NCBI RefSeq assembly: GCF_024808255.1
Contig: NZ_JANTYS010000004.1
Location: 248,001 to 312,000 of the forward strand
Direction: 5' to 3'
DNA from: Mucilaginibacter dorajii
Lineage (GTDB): Bacteria; Bacteroidota; Bacteroidia; Sphingobacteriales; Sphingobacteriaceae
DNA: 64,000 nucleotides
In this document: piece by piece, positions 25,039 to 34,648 of the stretch
Layout of the letters: each line of letters opens with the position of its first letter
Numbering within the stretch: position 1 is the stretch's first letter
Position numbers and translations under genes: made by a program
Notes under the pieces: generated by a model
What the model saw: only the letters and a program-made list of their open reading frames with translations
Database searches by the model: none
Told to the model about the DNA's origin: nothing

Positions 25039-26109
25039 ATGTCAGCAAACAATTGCGCCCCGGTGGCCGAACGGAAAAAACTAAGCTTCCTTGATAGCTA
25101 CCTCACACTTTGGATTTTCCTGGCTATGGCTATTGGTGTGGCGGTGGGCTATTTCATTCCCTCGTCCTCCGGCTTTATCAACTCTTTTTCCAGCGGAACT
25201 ACCAATATCCCTTTAGCTATCGGGCTCATCCTGATGATGTACCCGCCACTGGCCAAAGTGAAGTACGAAAACATGGGCGAAGTATTTAAGGATACTAAAG
25301 TGCTGAGCGCGTCGCTGATCCTTAACTGGATCATCGGGCCCATATTGATGTTTGTACTGGCCATTACTTTATTGCGAGATCATCCTGCGTATATGGTTGG
25401 ATTAATATTGATAGGGCTGGCCCGCTGTATTGCCATGGTAGTGGTTTGGAACGAACTGGCCGAAGGTAACCGTGAATATGCCGCCGGTTTAATCGCCTTG
25501 AACAGCATTTTCCAGGTATTGCTTTATAGCGTTTATGCATACCTGTTTATTACCGTGTTGCCGCCCTTATTTGGTTTGAAGGGCCTGGCGGTGAACATCA
25601 CCATCGGCGAGATCGCCAAAAGCGTAGGCATCTATTTGGGCATCCCGTTTGCAGCCGGTGTTATCAGCCGTTACACCTTAATCAGGATCAAAGGCGAAGA
25701 ATGGTTTCAAACTAAATATGTGCCCTTTATTTCTCCGATAACGTTGATCGCCTTATTATTTACCATTGTGGTGATGTTTAGTTTGAAAGGCAATTTGATT
25801 GTTCAAATTCCTTTTGATGTATTGCGCATCGCTATCCCATTGGTAATCTATTTTACCATCATGTTTGTGTTGAGTTTCTTCATCGGCAAATCATTTGGGG
25901 CAGATTACTCGCGGAGCACCTCTATCGCTTTCACAGCAACCGGTAACAATTTTGAATTAGCCATTGCCGTTGCCATTGGAGTATTCGGTATCAACTCGGG
26001 CGAAGCCTTTGCCGGGGTGATCGGCCCCCTGGTTGAAGTGCCGGCCCTTATCGCTTTAGTTAACCTGGCCTTTTATTTCCGTAAAAAATATTATACCGTT
26101 AACCGTTAA
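25039..26109 (+). CDS. acr3: ACR3-family arsenite efflux transporter
   Basis: This 356-residue inner-membrane protein with about ten helices exports arsenite using the proton gradient. It opens [20 protein letters not shown] and has the family signature [15 protein letters not shown] with the essential cysteine at C130; a second conserved site is [20 protein letters not shown]. The gene follows arsC in the same direction after a 406-base gap filled by a palindromic repeat, so it could have its own promoter or be read through from the operon. Together with arsC it completes a reduce-and-export pathway. Confidence 0.95.
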   Translation: MSANNCAPVAERKKLSFLDSYLTLWIFLAMAIGVAVGYFIPSSSGFINSFSSGTTNIPLAIGLILMMYPPLAKVKYENMGEVFKDTKVLSASLILNWIIGPILMFVLAITLLRDHPAYMVGLILIGLARCIAMVVVWNELAEGNREYAAGLIALNSIFQVLLYSVYAYLFITVLPPLFGLKGLAVNITIGEIAKSVGIYLGIPFAAGVISRYTLIRIKGEEWFQTKYVPFISPITLIALLFTIVVMFSLKGNLIVQIPFDVLRIAIPLVIYFTIMFVLSFFIGKSFGADYSRSTSIAFTATGNNFELAIAVAIGVFGINSGEAFAGVIGPLVEVPALIALVNLAFYFRKKYYTVNR

Positions 26110-26152
26110 TGCCTAAACTTTCGTCGCTTAGATTGTTGGTTATCAATATCTA

Positions 26153-26525
26153 AAATCGTCATTGCGGATTGTAAAATCTGCGGACTGTGAAGGGGAAAAT
26201 GGCAATATAAAGCTATGTCATTGCGAGGCACCAAGCAATCGCAAACTGCGCAAATCTGCCTGTTTAGCGTGTGAGTGCTTCGTGCCTGCCCATGACAAGT
26301 TATAAAAATGGAAGTCATCCCGAACTTGTTTCGGGACCCTACATGACAGGTAATCCGCATGATGTATACTTAGCGAGTGAGGTGCCGAAACAAGTTCAGC
26401 ATGACATTGGGTTTCAATTCGCTTTGTCATTTCCACCTTCATAGTCCGTCGGATTTTAAAACTTGCAATGACGATTTTTTTTGTACTATAATATTTTACG
26501 AAACCATTTTTAAACAGCTTCTAAG
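26153..26525. repeat. Composite of nested palindromic repeats
   Basis: Outer arms AAATCGTCATTGC (26153-26165) and its exact reverse complement (26465-26477) enclose at least two further units: one starting TGTCATTGCGAGGCACCAAG (about 26217) and a palindrome whose arms CCGAACTTGTTTCGG and CCGAAACAAGTTC lie at about 26319 and 26386. The tail 26465-26525 repeats the right half of the element at 1735-1839. The rest of 26110-26719 holds no gene; a promoter-like TATACTTTTAC stands about 20 bases before the sigma gene. Confidence 0.7.
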
Positions 26526-26719
26526 TATCTAAATAGAAATATCTAAAAGGCATGGCCGTAGCTCATGCACAATTGTAAATTATAGAATACACTGATTTTA
26601 TTGCCAGTTAGTAAACGGATATTTGAGTTTAAAAGCCAGAGTTTGCTTTTGAAATTATTTTCAAAAAATAAAACATTGAATAATTTCGGCGCTTTTTATA
26701 CTTTTACTCAACCTTTTAT

Positions 26720-27301
26720 ATGCCCAACACCCAACTTGATGATGCCGGATTATGGGCTGCCATTTGTCTGAACGATGAATCAGCTTTTACCACTCTTTTC
26801 GACAGGTACTGGGTAAGGCTTTTCAAGACCGCGCAACTGTACCTTAAAGACCGCGAGGCCAGCGAGGAACTGGTACACGATGTGTTTTTAAACATCTGGA
26901 ACCGCCGGCATATATTAGTTATCGATTCTTTCCCCGCTTTTTTGCTTACTGCCGTACGCTACCAGGTTTATAACCGCATGCGTTTGGCTAAGGCACCCGT
27001 GATGCTGGCTCTTGATGACATGAAGGTTAAGGCACCCCTTAACAACAATACCGGCGAAGACCACATTATGACCCAGGAGTTTCAGCAGGAGTTGGCGCAC
27101 CACCTGGTACACCTTCCCAAGCGTTGCCAGAAAATTTTTTACATGAGCAGGGCCGAGCAACTCTCAAACCAGGAAATTGCCGATAAGCTGGGCATCTCCA
27201 AACGTACCGTCGAGAACCAGCTCACCATCGCTCTCAAACATCTGCGTAGCTGCCTCAAATATGCCTGTGGTATTTTAATGGTAGCGCAGCTTTTTAAATA
27301 A
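26720..27301 (+). CDS. ECF-type RNA polymerase sigma factor
   Basis: The 193-residue protein has sigma region 2 (about 25-90: FTTLFDRYWVRLFKTAQLYL, then EASEELVHDVFLNIWNRR) and region 4 (about 130-185: LPKRCQKIFYMSRAEQLSNQ and EIADKLGISKRTVENQLTIA). This is the Bacteroides-expansion group normally paired with FecR anti-sigma factors and SusC transporters. No fecR gene follows here; the next gene is a transglutaminase nearly 500 bases away. The C-terminal hydrophobic end (YACGILMVAQLF) is typical of the group. It could serve the FecR at 10.5 kb, which has no sigma gene of its own, but distance makes this speculative. Confidence 0.92.
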   Translation: MPNTQLDDAGLWAAICLNDESAFTTLFDRYWVRLFKTAQLYLKDREASEELVHDVFLNIWNRRHILVIDSFPAFLLTAVRYQVYNRMRLAKAPVMLALDDMKVKAPLNNNTGEDHIMTQEFQQELAHHLVHLPKRCQKIFYMSRAEQLSNQEIADKLGISKRTVENQLTIALKHLRSCLKYACGILMVAQLFK

Positions 27302-27573
27302 TCCGGTTTTAGTTTTTGGGGATGATGACCATCCCCAATTTTTGCCAATTAATAAACATACCAAACGGTGGGTGTGGGATGCTTATCCTGTCAAAATCAA
27401 TAAAGATTTCCGAATTAAGCTGAAAAGAAAACAATGGTGATAGAAAAGTAGCAGAAAGGTGATCCAAAGGTAATAGAAAGGATATCGGTAAATAGTATAA
27501 AAGTGACCTGTAGGTTTCTATAAAGTGCTTAAAACGCCACAAAAACTAACAAAAGCATTAAAAATAGGATTCA

Positions 27574-27615
27574 AAAATGAGTGCAAAAATGTCGCGGCAT
27601 TTTTGCACTCATTTT
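27574..27615. terminator. Perfect 18-bp hairpin between the sigma gene and the transglutaminase operon
   Basis: AAAATGAGTGCAAAAATG (27574-27591) and its exact reverse complement (27598-27615) enclose a six-base loop TCGCGG. It lies 273 bases after the sigma stop and 173 bases before the next start, has A and T flanks on both sides and could act as a bidirectional terminator. The remainder of 27302-27787 is AT-rich without recognisable features. Confidence 0.55.
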
Positions 27616-27787
27616 AAACAGGTCATCGCCATAAAAAACAGTTGCCTCCAAAAAGATTAGAAAAATCATAACCGGGTTTGTCCTTTTTTATAAATGTTAT
27701 AATTGTTTTGAATTTTTATAAAATAGGGGTGGGTTTGTTGCGTTTTTTACTGTAAATAGGCTATGTTTATAACATAAAACATCGTTT

Positions 27788-30700
27788 ATGTCAATAAAAG
27801 TAGCAATTCGTCATTTTACAAGTTATAAATACGACCGGCATATAACGTTGTCGCCCCAGGTTATCCGTTTGCGCCCCGCGGCCCACTCGCGTACCATGAT
27901 CAAGGGCTACTCGCTGAAGATTTTGCCTGAAAACCACTTCATCAACTGGCAGCAGGACCCCTTTGGCAACTACCTCGCCCGCATCGTGTTTCCCGAGAAA
28001 GTGAATGAGTTTGTTATTGATGTTGAGGTAATTGCGGATATGGTGGTGATCAATCCTTTCGACTTTTTTGTGGAGGAATACGCAAATCACTACCCCTTTG
28101 AATACGATGAAGCGCTGCAAAAGAACCTGATCCCCTACCTGGAGATCACCGAGCGTGGCCCCCTGTTAATGGATCTCACCGAGAAAGCCAGTGAGCTGCT
28201 CAAGAAAAACGCGGTAACCCAGGATTTTTTAGTAACACTTAATCGATTGCTTTACAACGAGATATCATACAATATCCGTATGGAGCCGGGTGTGCAATCC
28301 TGCGAAGAAACGCTGGAATTGAAGTCGGGTTCCTGCCGGGATACAGCCTGGTTGTTTGTGCAGTTACTGCGGCATTTTGGGTTAGCTGCCCGCTTTGCAT
28401 CCGGTTACCTGGTGCAGTTAAAGCCTGATATTAAGTCACTTGAAGGTCCCTCAGGCCCGGAACAAGACTTTACCGACCTGCACGCCTGGACAGAGGTTTA
28501 CCTGCCCGGAGCTGGTTGGGTAGGGCTCGATCCTACTTCGGGCTTATTTGCGGGCGAGGGGCATATCCCGCTTGCCTGCACGCCCGATCCGCAAAGCGCG
28601 GCGCCCATCAGCGGTGGTATCATCAGCGACTCGGCCGAGCCCATCGAAACGAAGTTCCATTTTGAAAATACCATTACCCGCATTGAGGAAAAACCACGGG
28701 TAACCAAGCCCTTCTCTGATGAGCAATGGGTTGATATTATGGCACTTGGCGATAAGGTAGATGAAGAATTTGCCGCCAACAACGTGCGCCTCACCATGGG
28801 CGGCGAGCCAACTTTTGTATCAGTAGATAATAATGAAGCCCCCGAATGGAACTCGGCAGCCGATGGTGAGCATAAACGCCGCCTGTCAAACATCCTGTTC
28901 CACAAGCTTAAAAACGAATATGGTCATGGCGCACTCATGCAATACGGACAAGGTAAATGGTACCCCGGTGAGCCTTTACCGCGCTGGAAATTAGCCTGTT
29001 ACTGGCGTAAGGATAATGTACCGCTGTGGAATAACGATACATTGATGGCCGATTTGTCAAAAGATTACGGTCTCACAGCAAAGGATGCCAAAAAATTTAT
29101 GCGTGGGCTTAGCGATGAGCTGCACCTGGATACCAAAAATATAGCGCCTACCTATGAGGACCCTTTTTACTTTTTATGGGAGGAGAGCAAAACGCCTATC
29201 AATGTTGATCCGCTCAAGGTCGACCTGAAATCACCTTTGGAGCGACAGAAGCTGGCCGAGCTGCTGAATACCGGTCTGAATGAGCCTGTTGGCTACGTAG
29301 TACCCATAAAATGGGACCTGGAAAGCAGCAATTGGCAAAGTTGTAAATGGTCGTTCCGTCGTAAAAACCTGTTTTTGGTGCCGGGAAATTCGCCGGTTGG
29401 CTTACGGTTACCGCTGGATTCTATCCAGTATTTTGATCCTGCCGAGCAGGAAGAGCTGCCGGAGAGAAGCCTGTTTGCGGATGTGGATGCGCTGCCCGAA
29501 GGGGATGGCTTAATTCCCGAAGCAGGAGCTAAGTTTAACAATAGCAAAATCATATTTAAAACCGCTATGGTAGTTGAAGTTAGACAGGGCAAACTGTTCA
29601 TCTTTTTCCCGCCTACAAGCTATTTTGAGCACTATTTGTACCTGGTTAACGCCGTTGAGCGTACAGCCGAAAAATTAAATATGCCGGTTTTGATAGAGGG
29701 ATATGATCCGCCTGCCGATAACCGCATCACCAAAATGATGATCACACCAGATCCGGGGGTTATCGAAGTGAACATCCACCCGGCAGCAAGCTGGCGCGAA
29801 CTGGCTAAAAACTACGACATCCTGTATAAAAAAGCTGCCGAATCAAGGCTGGCTACAGAGAAATTTAATATAGATGGGCGGCATACCGGCACCGGGGGTG
29901 GTAACCATGTAACCCTCGGCGGCGAAGTTCCGTCTGATAGTCCGCTGTTGCGTAGGCCTGATATTTTGCGCAGTTTCATTACCTTTTGGCAGCATCACCC
30001 TTGTTTGTCATACCTGTTCTCTACCCAGTTTATTGGGCCAACAAGCCAGGCACCACGGGTTGACGAGGGTAGGATGGAAACCCTATATGAGCTGGAAATT
30101 GCTTTTCAGCAGGTGCCGGATCATGCCGAAGGCGAAGTGCCTTTTTGGCTGGTGGATAGGATCTTCCGTCACTTTTTAACGGATATTACGGGTAATACAC
30201 ATCGGTCGGAGTTTTGTATCGATAAGCTTTACTCGCCCGATTCATCAAGCGGTCGTTTAGGTATCCTGGAGTTCAGGGGCTTTGATATGCCGCCGCATTA
30301 TCGTATGAGTATGGTGCAGTTCTTACTTATCAGAACGCTGCTGGCCTGGTTCTGGAAAACACCTTACAACCATAAATTAGTGCGTTGGGGAACCGAACTG
30401 CATGATCGTTTCCTGCTGCCGCATTACTGCTACAAGGACATGACTGAGGTTGTAAACAGCTTACGCGATGCAGGTTACGGCTTCGATATCTCCTGGTTTG
30501 AACCTTTCTTCAGCTTTAGGTTCCCATTTCTTGGTGAGTTGCAGGTTGATGATATCAATATCGAGATCAAAATGGCTATTGAACCATGGCATGTGCTTGG
30601 CGAAGAAATGTCGAGCACCGGCACCTCCCGCTTTGTTGATTCATCGCTGGAGCGTATCCAGGTTAAAATATCCGGACTTACCGATTCCCGCTATACATTT

Positions 30701-31147
30701 TTGTGCAATGGCTTAAAAATTCCGCTAAAAAGCACCGGAGTACAGGGCGAATACATTGCCGGGGTGCGTTACCGGGCCTGGCAGCCGCCTTCGGCCCTGC
30801 ACCCAACTATTGGTACCGATACACCGCTGGTGTTCGACCTGTTTGATACCTGGACACAGAAATCAATTGCAGCTTGCCAGTACCATGTATCGCACCCGGG
30901 TGGGCGCAGTTATGATACCTTCCCGGTAAACAGCTACGAGGCCGAATCTCGTATTATTTCACGTTTCTTTGATTTTGGGCACTCCGTTAATCTGGTGGAA
31001 CCGGCTGTTAGTCAGCAGGCCGCGGGTGGGCGTTTTGTTACCAAAATGAATATACTGCCGCAGTATACCATCACCAATGAGGTGGTTAGCCCCGAATACC
31101 CGTATACTATGGATTTGAGGCGATATAAAAATGCTAAGAATTTATAG
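27788..31147 (+). CDS. Transglutaminase-like protein with DUF2126 domain
   Basis: The 1119-residue cytosolic protein has an N-terminal beta domain (1 to about 85, VAIRHFTSYKYDRHITLSPQ), a transglutaminase/cysteine-peptidase core (about 120-260) with the triad C183 (SGSCRDTAW), H232 (LHAWTEVYLP) and D248 (GLDPTSG), and a long DUF2126 region (about 300-1100; conserved patches VRLTMGGEPTFVS, DGRHTGTGGGNHVTLGG and LGILEFRGFDMPPHYRMSMV). The DUF2126 part resembles an ATP-dependent ligase-like fold in family descriptions, but activity is unproven. It is the first gene of a tight operon with an ATP-grasp/alpha-E protein (23 bases later) and a second transglutaminase. The set is conserved in many bacteria and is taken to form or hydrolyse isopeptide-type bonds on an unknown target. 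Confidence 0.92.
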   Translation: MSIKVAIRHFTSYKYDRHITLSPQVIRLRPAAHSRTMIKGYSLKILPENHFINWQQDPFGNYLARIVFPEKVNEFVIDVEVIADMVVINPFDFFVEEYANHYPFEYDEALQKNLIPYLEITERGPLLMDLTEKASELLKKNAVTQDFLVTLNRLLYNEISYNIRMEPGVQSCEETLELKSGSCRDTAWLFVQLLRHFGLAARFASGYLVQLKPDIKSLEGPSGPEQDFTDLHAWTEVYLPGAGWVGLDPTSGLFAGEGHIPLACTPDPQSAAPISGGIISDSAEPIETKFHFENTITRIEEKPRVTKPFSDEQWVDIMALGDKVDEEFAANNVRLTMGGEPTFVSVDNNEAPEWNSAADGEHKRRLSNILFHKLKNEYGHGALMQYGQGKWYPGEPLPRWKLACYWRKDNVPLWNNDTLMADLSKDYGLTAKDAKKFMRGLSDELHLDTKNIAPTYEDPFYFLWEESKTPINVDPLKVDLKSPLERQKLAELLNTGLNEPVGYVVPIKWDLESSNWQSCKWSFRRKNLFLVPGNSPVGLRLPLDSIQYFDPAEQEELPERSLFADVDALPEGDGLIPEAGAKFNNSKIIFKTAMVVEVRQGKLFIFFPPTSYFEHYLYLVNAVERTAEKLNMPVLIEGYDPPADNRITKMMITPDPGVIEVNIHPAASWRELAKNYDILYKKAAESRLATEKFNIDGRHTGTGGGNHVTLGGEVPSDSPLLRRPDILRSFITFWQHHPCLSYLFSTQFIGPTSQAPRVDEGRMETLYELEIAFQQVPDHAEGEVPFWLVDRIFRHFLTDITGNTHRSEFCIDKLYSPDSSSGRLGILEFRGFDMPPHYRMSMVQFLLIRTLLAWFWKTPYNHKLVRWGTELHDRFLLPHYCYKDMTEVVNSLRDAGYGFDISWFEPFFSFRFPFLGELQVDDINIEIKMAIEPWHVLGEEMSSTGTSRFVDSSLERIQVKISGLTDSRYTFLCNGLKIPLKSTGVQGEYIAGVRYRAWQPPSALHPTIGTDTPLVFDLFDTWTQKSIAACQYHVSHPGGRSYDTFPVNSYEAESRIISRFFDFGHSVNLVEPAVSQQAAGGRFVTKMNILPQYTITNEVVSPEYPYTMDLRRYKNAKNL

Positions 31148-31170
31148 CAGAAAAATAAGAGATTTGGAAC

Positions 31171-33720
31171 ATGATTGAAACTTACCTGCAGCGGAGCCGT
31201 GAAACTGCCAAACCTTTTTTTGATGAGCTTGCCGCGCCCGAAGGTGTGGTGCGCGAACATTGGAAAAAGCTTGCCCACGCTTATGATGAGCTGGGTATTG
31301 AAAAGATGGAGCACCGGAGCAGGGAAATTGGCCAGGAACTGCGCGACAACGGGGTTACGTACAATGTATACAGCGACCCCGATGGGATTAACCGCCCCTG
31401 GAAACTCGACCCTGTGCCTATGGTGTTTAGCCAGCAGGAGTGGGAGAATATTGAACGGGGCCTGGCCCAGCGCGCCGAACTGTTAAATTTGATATTATCA
31501 GATATTTATGGCGAGCGTAAGCTGATCAAAGAGGGCTTCATCCCCTTTGAAATGGTGTTTACCCATAAAGGCTTTTTACGCCAGGCCGATAAGATCAAAA
31601 TACCCGGCAAGTTTCAGCTTATCCAGTACTCTGCCGATTTGGTGCGTGGCCCGGCGGGCAAAATTTGGGTACTGCATGACCGTACCGATGCACCATCTGG
31701 AGCAGGTTATACGCTTGAAAACAGGGCCGCCATGACCAGGGTATTTCCCGATCTGATCCGCGAGAACCAGGTGCGTAAAATATCATCCTATTATCAAACG
31801 CTAAAAAATACGCTTACCAAACTCGCGTTACAAAATAAAGAGAACCCGCGGGTGGTGTTGTTATCGCCCGGTACCGCAAACGAAACTTATTTTGAGCATG
31901 CCTACCTGGCATCGTCATTGGGCTTTACCCTGGCTTTCGGGCAGGATTTAACGGTAAGTGATGGCTATGTATGGCTTAAAACCCTGCGCGGGCTAGAAAA
32001 GGTAGATGTTATTGTGAGGCGTGTTGATGATATTTACTGCGATCCGCTGGAGTTTTTAGGCGATTCACATTTAGGGGTCGTTGGTTTAATGGAAGCCGTG
32101 AGGCAAAAGAAAGTGACTATCATCAACCCATTAGGTTGCCGAATATTAGAAAATCCCGGTTTAATGGCTTTTTTACCACGCTTAAGCCGGCATTTGCTGA
32201 ACGAAGAATTGATTCTGCCATCGGTAGCCACCTGGTGGTGCGGGCACGAAAAGGAGAAAAAATACGTGCTGGATAACTTGCCTTTCCTCATTATCCGCTC
32301 CATTTACCGCAGTAACGAGAATGTACCCTACGTAGGCAGCGAACTGAGTAAAAAACAAATAGACGAGCTTAGGAAAGAGATAAATACCCGTCCATATTTA
32401 TATGTAGCACAGGAGTTTGTGAGTTTTAGTACTACGCCATCTTTAATCGAAAATAATTTAGAAGCCTGCAACGCGGTTTTCAGGAGTTACATTGTTGCCG
32501 ATATGGATAAGCAGGCTTACCACGTAATGCCCGGTGGCCTGTCGCGAAGCTTTCCGGCTAAAGGTGATTTTATCATCTCAAACCAATCTGGCGGGATTAG
32601 TAAAGATACCTGGGTATTGGGGCCATCGCCGGTAAATGAAACAAAACCGGCTGTAAACCAACCAATACTACGGCAGGTTAAGAATATTTTGCCCAGCCGC
32701 ACCGGCGAGAGTTTATTTTGGTTAGGCCGTTATTTGGATAGGGCAGTAAGCAATGTACGGATGATGCGTATCGTACTTAAAATTTACAACGAGCGCGACG
32801 ACGAAATTCACCCCGAATCTGATCAAACGCTGGTAATACTACTTAAAAGCTTAAGTGCCCTAACGGGGACATTGCCTGGTTTTACCGCGCCCGATCAAAG
32901 TAAATTAAGACAGCCTGAACAGGAATTACTTTCGTTGGCGGTTGACACAAGCAGGCCCGGATCATTGGCTCAATCCTTACAATCATTTTTAACCAATGGC
33001 TATGCGGTGCGGGATAGACTAAGCCTGGATACCTGGCGAATTTTGGATAGCATATCTGAAGAATTTGAGCTGATGAAAGACAATGGCAACGATCTGCGGA
33101 AGATATACCATAACCTCGATCAGTTTATTATCAAGCTCATGGCTTTTATCGGCCTTAATAACGATAACATGACCAGGGCATCAAGCTGGCGGTTGTTGAA
33201 TATCGGTCGTTTTTTAGAGTCATCGGTTAATACCTGCACTATTTTACAAGCTACACTGGCTAATAATGTTACACCCGATGTAGAGAAACAATTGATGGAA
33301 CTGGTGCTGATGTGTAACGAAAGCCTGGTTACCTATCGTTATTTATACCGTTCAACATTACAACTGCCAGGAGTATTAAATTTATTGTTGATTAATGAGG
33401 ATAACCCCAAATCTGTTGCTTTTTTGATCTCAAAAATTGATGAACATCTGAACCATTTGCCATACAGTCATACTGACGAAGGCCTTAGCCCGGCCCACAA
33501 AAAACTGTTGGAAGCTTTAACCATGATCAGGCTTTGCGATGTAAATAAGATGGTAGCACCGGGTGACAATGCTCCTAATAAAAAAGAATTGAGCCGGTTT
33601 TTAAGTCACCTCATTGTGTTATTGGGGCAGGCATCAACCATTATATTTGAGAGCTATTTTAGTCCAACCCAAAGCCAATACAGTTTTGTAAAAAGTAATA
33701 ATGCACTGCCCGAGTTATAA
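31171..33720 (+). CDS. Circularly permuted ATP-grasp protein fused to an alpha-E domain
   Basis: The 849-residue protein joins two modules that other bacteria encode separately. Residues about 60-480 form a circularly permuted type 2 ATP-grasp domain (NGVTYNVYSDPDGINRPW; FQLIQYSADLVRGPAGKIWV; RVDDIYCDPLEFLGDSHLGV). Residues about 505-830 form an alpha-E helical domain (ILPSRTGESLFWLGRYLDRA; ASSWRLLNIGRFLESSVNTC). ATP-grasp enzymes join a carboxylate to an amine with ATP; the alpha-E domain is of unknown role. It sits between the two transglutaminase genes with gaps of 23 and 15 bases. No signal peptide is present, so the work is cytosolic. Confidence 0.92.
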   Translation: MIETYLQRSRETAKPFFDELAAPEGVVREHWKKLAHAYDELGIEKMEHRSREIGQELRDNGVTYNVYSDPDGINRPWKLDPVPMVFSQQEWENIERGLAQRAELLNLILSDIYGERKLIKEGFIPFEMVFTHKGFLRQADKIKIPGKFQLIQYSADLVRGPAGKIWVLHDRTDAPSGAGYTLENRAAMTRVFPDLIRENQVRKISSYYQTLKNTLTKLALQNKENPRVVLLSPGTANETYFEHAYLASSLGFTLAFGQDLTVSDGYVWLKTLRGLEKVDVIVRRVDDIYCDPLEFLGDSHLGVVGLMEAVRQKKVTIINPLGCRILENPGLMAFLPRLSRHLLNEELILPSVATWWCGHEKEKKYVLDNLPFLIIRSIYRSNENVPYVGSELSKKQIDELRKEINTRPYLYVAQEFVSFSTTPSLIENNLEACNAVFRSYIVADMDKQAYHVMPGGLSRSFPAKGDFIISNQSGGISKDTWVLGPSPVNETKPAVNQPILRQVKNILPSRTGESLFWLGRYLDRAVSNVRMMRIVLKIYNERDDEIHPESDQTLVILLKSLSALTGTLPGFTAPDQSKLRQPEQELLSLAVDTSRPGSLAQSLQSFLTNGYAVRDRLSLDTWRILDSISEEFELMKDNGNDLRKIYHNLDQFIIKLMAFIGLNNDNMTRASSWRLLNIGRFLESSVNTCTILQATLANNVTPDVEKQLMELVLMCNESLVTYRYLYRSTLQLPGVLNLLLINEDNPKSVAFLISKIDEHLNHLPYSHTDEGLSPAHKKLLEALTMIRLCDVNKMVAPGDNAPNKKELSRFLSHLIVLLGQASTIIFESYFSPTQSQYSFVKSNNALPEL

Positions 33721-33735
33721 CAGATTCCAACGCTC

Positions 33736-34611
33736 ATGAAATACAGGATCACCCATATCACCCGGTACGAATACCAGCTCCCGGCATCATTATGCCATAA
33801 CCTGGTTTACCAGGTGCCGGTTAACCATAGTTTTCAGGAAGTGGAGAAAGTGCATTATCAAATTGAGCCCGAGCCTCATTTTTTGGTGACGAGGGAAGAC
33901 TTTTTCAACAACAAGTTCATCTACTTTTCTATCGAAGAGTTTCATAAAAAGCTTAGCGTAGAGATCAAAAGTGAAGTTAAAATTGCTGAACCGGTTTGGA
34001 TCAATGCCATTCCTAAAAATACAATGCCCTGGGAAAACGTGGTAAGCTGGTTGCGAAGTACAGAAGCCGAAAACGATATCAGGCAATTTTACCTCGAATC
34101 GGATCATGTCGTATTTATTCCGGGTATACAGGACTATGTATTAGAATCATTTACACCGGGCAGGCCTATCATGGAGGCCATGCTCGATCTTAATTCGCGC
34201 ATCTTTAACGACTTTGATTTTACTCCTGGCTTTACCGACGTAAGTACCAAGCTTGAGGAGGTTTTTTTACATAGAAAAGGCGTATGCCAGGACTTTGCGC
34301 ATTTTACATTGGCTTGCCTGCGCTCCATTGGCCTATCTGCCCGATACGTAAGCGGTTATATTGAAACCCTGCCGCCGCCGGGTAAACCCAAGCTATTTGG
34401 CTCCGATGCTTCGCATGCCTGGATAGCATTGTATATTCCAACTGTAGGCTGGACAGAATTTGATGCTACCAATAATCTGCTGGTGAATGACCGTCACATC
34501 CGCACCGCTATCGGACGCGATTTTGCCGATGTTGTACCTCTTAAGGGCATTGTCTACAGCGGTGCCGGGCAGCGGATGTTTGTAAATGTTGATGTGAGTA
34601 GGGTAGAATAG
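33736..34611 (+). CDS. Transglutaminase-like cysteine protease
   Basis: The 291-residue protein has the beta-sandwich N-terminal domain (MKYRITHITRYEYQLPAS) and a transglutaminase core with triad C184 (KGVCQDFAHF), H227 (DASHAWIALY) and D243 (TEFDATNN). It is a shorter relative of the first protein of the operon and lacks the DUF2126 part. Proteins of this type probably work as peptidases or amidases and not as cross-linking enzymes. It is the third gene of the operon and converges on the zinc metallopeptidase gene 37 bases on. Confidence 0.92.
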   Translation: MKYRITHITRYEYQLPASLCHNLVYQVPVNHSFQEVEKVHYQIEPEPHFLVTREDFFNNKFIYFSIEEFHKKLSVEIKSEVKIAEPVWINAIPKNTMPWENVVSWLRSTEAENDIRQFYLESDHVVFIPGIQDYVLESFTPGRPIMEAMLDLNSRIFNDFDFTPGFTDVSTKLEEVFLHRKGVCQDFAHFTLACLRSIGLSARYVSGYIETLPPPGKPKLFGSDASHAWIALYIPTVGWTEFDATNNLLVNDRHIRTAIGRDFADVVPLKGIVYSGAGQRMFVNVDVSRVE

Positions 34612-34648
34612 TGATGGCTAAATAAGCCACCACTACATTAAATGTCAA

